Assembly (NCBI GenBank): GCA_027886175.1
Contig: JAJNNQ010000008.1
Span: 8,347,001 to 8,411,000 of the forward strand
Origin: Phylloscopus collybita
Lineage: Eukaryota; Chordata; Aves; Passeriformes; Phylloscopidae
Length of the DNA: 64,000 nt
Direction: 5' to 3'
The notes beneath the pieces were generated by a model. That model was not told the origin of the DNA. It was given only the letters and a program-made list of their open reading frames with translations, and made no database searches. The translations under genes and the position numbers were made by a program. This document shows positions 61,957 through 64,000 of the stretch, piece after piece (positions within the stretch are counted from its first letter, which is position 1; each line of letters begins with the position of its first letter).

Positions 61957-62672
61957 GGTGAGCAGCATTCCTGGGAGCCATGGCTGGGATCCCAGTGATG
62001 GGTGAGCAGCATTCCTGGGAGCCATGGCTGGGATCCCAGTGATGGGGGTGAGCAGCATTCCTGGGAGCCAGGTGCTGGGATCCCAGTGATGGGTGAGCAG
62101 CATTCCTGGGAGCCAGGTGCTGGGATCCCAGTGATGGGTGAGCAGCATTCCTGGGAGCCATGGCTGGGATCCCAGTGATGGGTGAGCAGCATTCCTGGGA
62201 GCCATGGCTGGGATCCCAGTGATGGGTGAGCAACATTCCTGGGAGCCATGGCTGGGATCCCAGTGATGGGTGAGCAGCATTCCTGGGAGCCAGGTGCTGG
62301 GATCCCAGTGATGGGGGTGAGCAGCATTCCTGGGAGCCATGGCTGGGATCCCAGTGATGGGTGAGCAGCACTCCTGGGAGCCAGGTGCTGGGATCCCAGT
62401 GATGGGTGAGCAGCATTCCTGGGAGCCAGGTGCTGGGATCCCAGTGATGGGGGTGAGCAGCACTCCTGGGAGCCATGGCTGGGATCCCAGTGATGGGGGT
62501 GAGCAGCATTCCTGGGAGCCAGGTGCTGGGATCCCAGTGATGGGGGTGAGCAGCATTCCTGGGAGCCATGGCTGGGATCCCAGGGATGGGGGTGAGCAGC
62601 ATTCCTGGGAGCCATGGCTGGGATCCCAGTGATGGGTGAGCAGCATTCCTGGGAGCCATGGCTGGGATCCCA
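61957..62672 (+). repeat. GC-rich minisatellite, 16 units of 44-47 bp
   Basis: Units start at 61957, 62001, 62047, 62092, 62137, 62181, 62225, 62269, 62316, 62360, 62405, 62452, 62498, 62545, 62591 and 62635. Each begins GGTGAGCAGC and contains CCTGGGAGCCA and TGGGATCCCA. Length varies through two switches: CCATGGCTGG versus CCAGGTGCTGG (+1), and GATGGGTGAG versus GATGGGGGTGAG (+2). The first switch reads A A B B A A A B A B B A B A A A. Units are otherwise nearly identical, so turnover is recent. Because period is not a multiple of three, long frames (236-313 codons) are open in all three minus frames. These are repeat artefacts, not genes. Confidence 0.98.
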
Positions 62673-63182
62673 CTACAGCTGCCAGCCCACACACCACGGG
62701 TCACACCAGGGGCTTGGTGGTCCATGGCAGTTGATCCTTCTGCACACACAGAAGGAGATGCTGAGCAGGCCATGCCTTACTGCAGCCTGCTGGGATCACA
62801 GAGGTCAGTGCTCCGTGTCCAGGCACAGGTTAGAGCCAGTTGCAGCCAGGCTGCAGGGGCACTGATGTGCCCTGGGACCCTGCCCTCTCTGGACTCAGGT
62901 TCAGCCTGTGTTTGCACCAGTCTGGGCCCCTTCCTGGCTCCTCCACTCACATGGGCTCATGCTGTACTCCTGATGGAGGGGCTGCACTGGGACTGCTGTT
63001 AGAGCCCTGTGGTTGTCCCCACTGTCCCACCCCGTGGCTTGCAGCCTTTAGTGAGGGGCAGCCCCTGTGCAGAGCTGCAGCCCTGGCTGGGAGGGCTGGA
63101 ACCCCATGGGGACAAGGAGCTGCTCTGTGACCTGGGCTCTGGCTCACAGCAGTCCCTGCTCACACTCCTGCTCAGCTGTAGT
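62672..63182. other. GC-rich block bounded by 10-bp inverted repeats
   Basis: ACTACAGCTG at 62672-62681 and CAGCTGTAGT at 63173-63182 are perfect reverse complements and sit at the edges of a 511-bp GC-rich, CpG-poor block that follows the minisatellite. Frames of up to 114 codons exist in several phases with no recognised product. No target-site duplication is seen, so a transposon origin is only a possibility. Confidence 0.4.
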
Positions 63183-64000
63183 TAATGCCTGTTCTTTCAG
63201 TGCACAGCAATGCCTGACTAAGCAGTTGCCTACACTTAGATTTTTAAACAGGAATTAATACAGCAGTGGTTAATATTTAAATAAAAATCATGATTCCTCA
63301 ATATTTCCGTTCACAGTTTTTGCAACTTGAGGCAGAGTTCTGTCTGAGATTCTGTATTCAGAAGGAAAAAATTTCTATTGGCTCTTTTTTCCATAAGCCT
63401 GGGTGAAGAAAGTATCTTAATTTTTAAAACTCCCATTAAACTAATTTCCTGCCTTCTCTGCTCCAACATATCTGCATTTTATAAATTGTATTGGTGCTAC
63501 TTTTACACTGTGCTTAAGGTGTTTCCTCCTTATATGAGAAGCTGTATATAAGCTGCAAGGTGTTAAAGGCAGTAATTAGTTAGTGGTGTTTTTCTTTCTA
63601 AAGAAATATAAAGGATATGCTCAATGAATAGACTCATATATTACCAAAACTGAGGAATTTGCCCAGATCTCTGAAAAATCATACATTCCAGGTGGTTTAA
63701 GTGTGGTGCTCTGGTTTAGATTTCAGAGCAAATAGGTTACCTATGATGCTATCATTCCCAGGAATATATTGGCAAGCAGTGCCTTTCTCAAGCAATATGG
63801 GTAAAGGGTTCACTCTGTCCCCCGTGGTCCTCTGCTTGAATGCTTTTCCCAAGCTCCAGATCAATCTTTAACTCCTCACTTTTAAATGAAGATGAAATAC
63901 TATGGAGAAGAAAGGGAGCATAAATACTTCCAAAATCCTTAGAAATAGGTTTTCTCACTCTTCTCTCTCCTAGGAAAGACACTTAAAATCATGAAGCCCA
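63183..64000. other. AT-rich unique noncoding DNA
   Basis: Composition returns to AT-rich right after the GC block. Only a short unrecognised minus frame at 63788-63982 is present. Confidence 0.5.

Noticed and set aside
61957..62672. CRISPR array
   Set aside because: The units are directly tandem with no unique spacers, and the DNA is vertebrate.
61777..62773. Frames of 236, 306 and 313 codons on the minus strand as genes
   Set aside because: They lie in three different phases over a 44-47 bp minisatellite and consist of the repeat unit translated. No unique domain is present.

Overview
The window is vertebrate nuclear DNA, almost certainly from a bird. The sequence shows several fragments of chicken-repeat-1 (CR1) LINEs, recognised by their conserved 3' region and the terminal octamer repeat related to ATTCTATG. 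They lie at about 7935-8166 (+), 8308-8585 (-), 29507-29952 (-), 30188-30290 (-) and 31421-31573 (+). CR1 dominance, AT-rich CpG-poor background, sparse repeats and no Alu- or L1-like DNA fit a bird genome. I cannot fix order or species.

I found no intact protein-coding gene. The open frames present are short, low in complexity, or lie inside repeats, and none carries a domain I recognise with confidence. Two stretches look like decayed or isolated coding sequence. One is at 2768-3165 on the minus strand, with a 72-codon frame plus an upstream coding-like block in another frame. The other is at 60011-60358 on the plus strand, one frame broken by a single stop, with a weak spectrin-repeat-like motif. 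Neither is proven. The best overall reading is a gene desert or the inside of a very large intron.

Layout. 1-7.9 kb: unique AT-rich DNA with a poly(A) tract, an A/C-rich tract and the 2.8-3.2 kb coding-like remnant. 7.9-8.6 kb: two CR1 fragments, tail to tail. 8.6-26.9 kb: mostly unique DNA with a small CpG cluster at 11.1 kb, regulatory-looking blocks at 12.9 and 18.5 kb, poly(T) tracts and a perfect (CTCCT)21 array at 22.6 kb. 26.9-34.6 kb: the richest part. It holds a near-perfect 26-bp hairpin, two strong candidate conserved noncoding elements (27.4 and 31.7 kb), three CR1 fragments, an (AAT)n microsatellite and a degenerate 30-bp tandem repeat. 34.6-59 kb: unique DNA with a 150-nt A/C-free G/T tract, further candidate regulatory blocks and a long TTCC/CTCC array. 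59-64 kb: a poly(T)40 tract that may mark a retrocopy end, the second coding-like remnant, a 16-unit GC-rich minisatellite of 44-47 bp period, and a GC-rich block just after it bounded by 10-bp inverted repeats.

The candidate regulatory elements were chosen by eye from retained CpGs, homeodomain, PBX/MEIS-like or CRE-like words, and absence of repeats. Cross-species alignment is the deciding test. I saw no CRISPR array, operon, phage, rRNA, tRNA or other system that could be called a new molecular machine.
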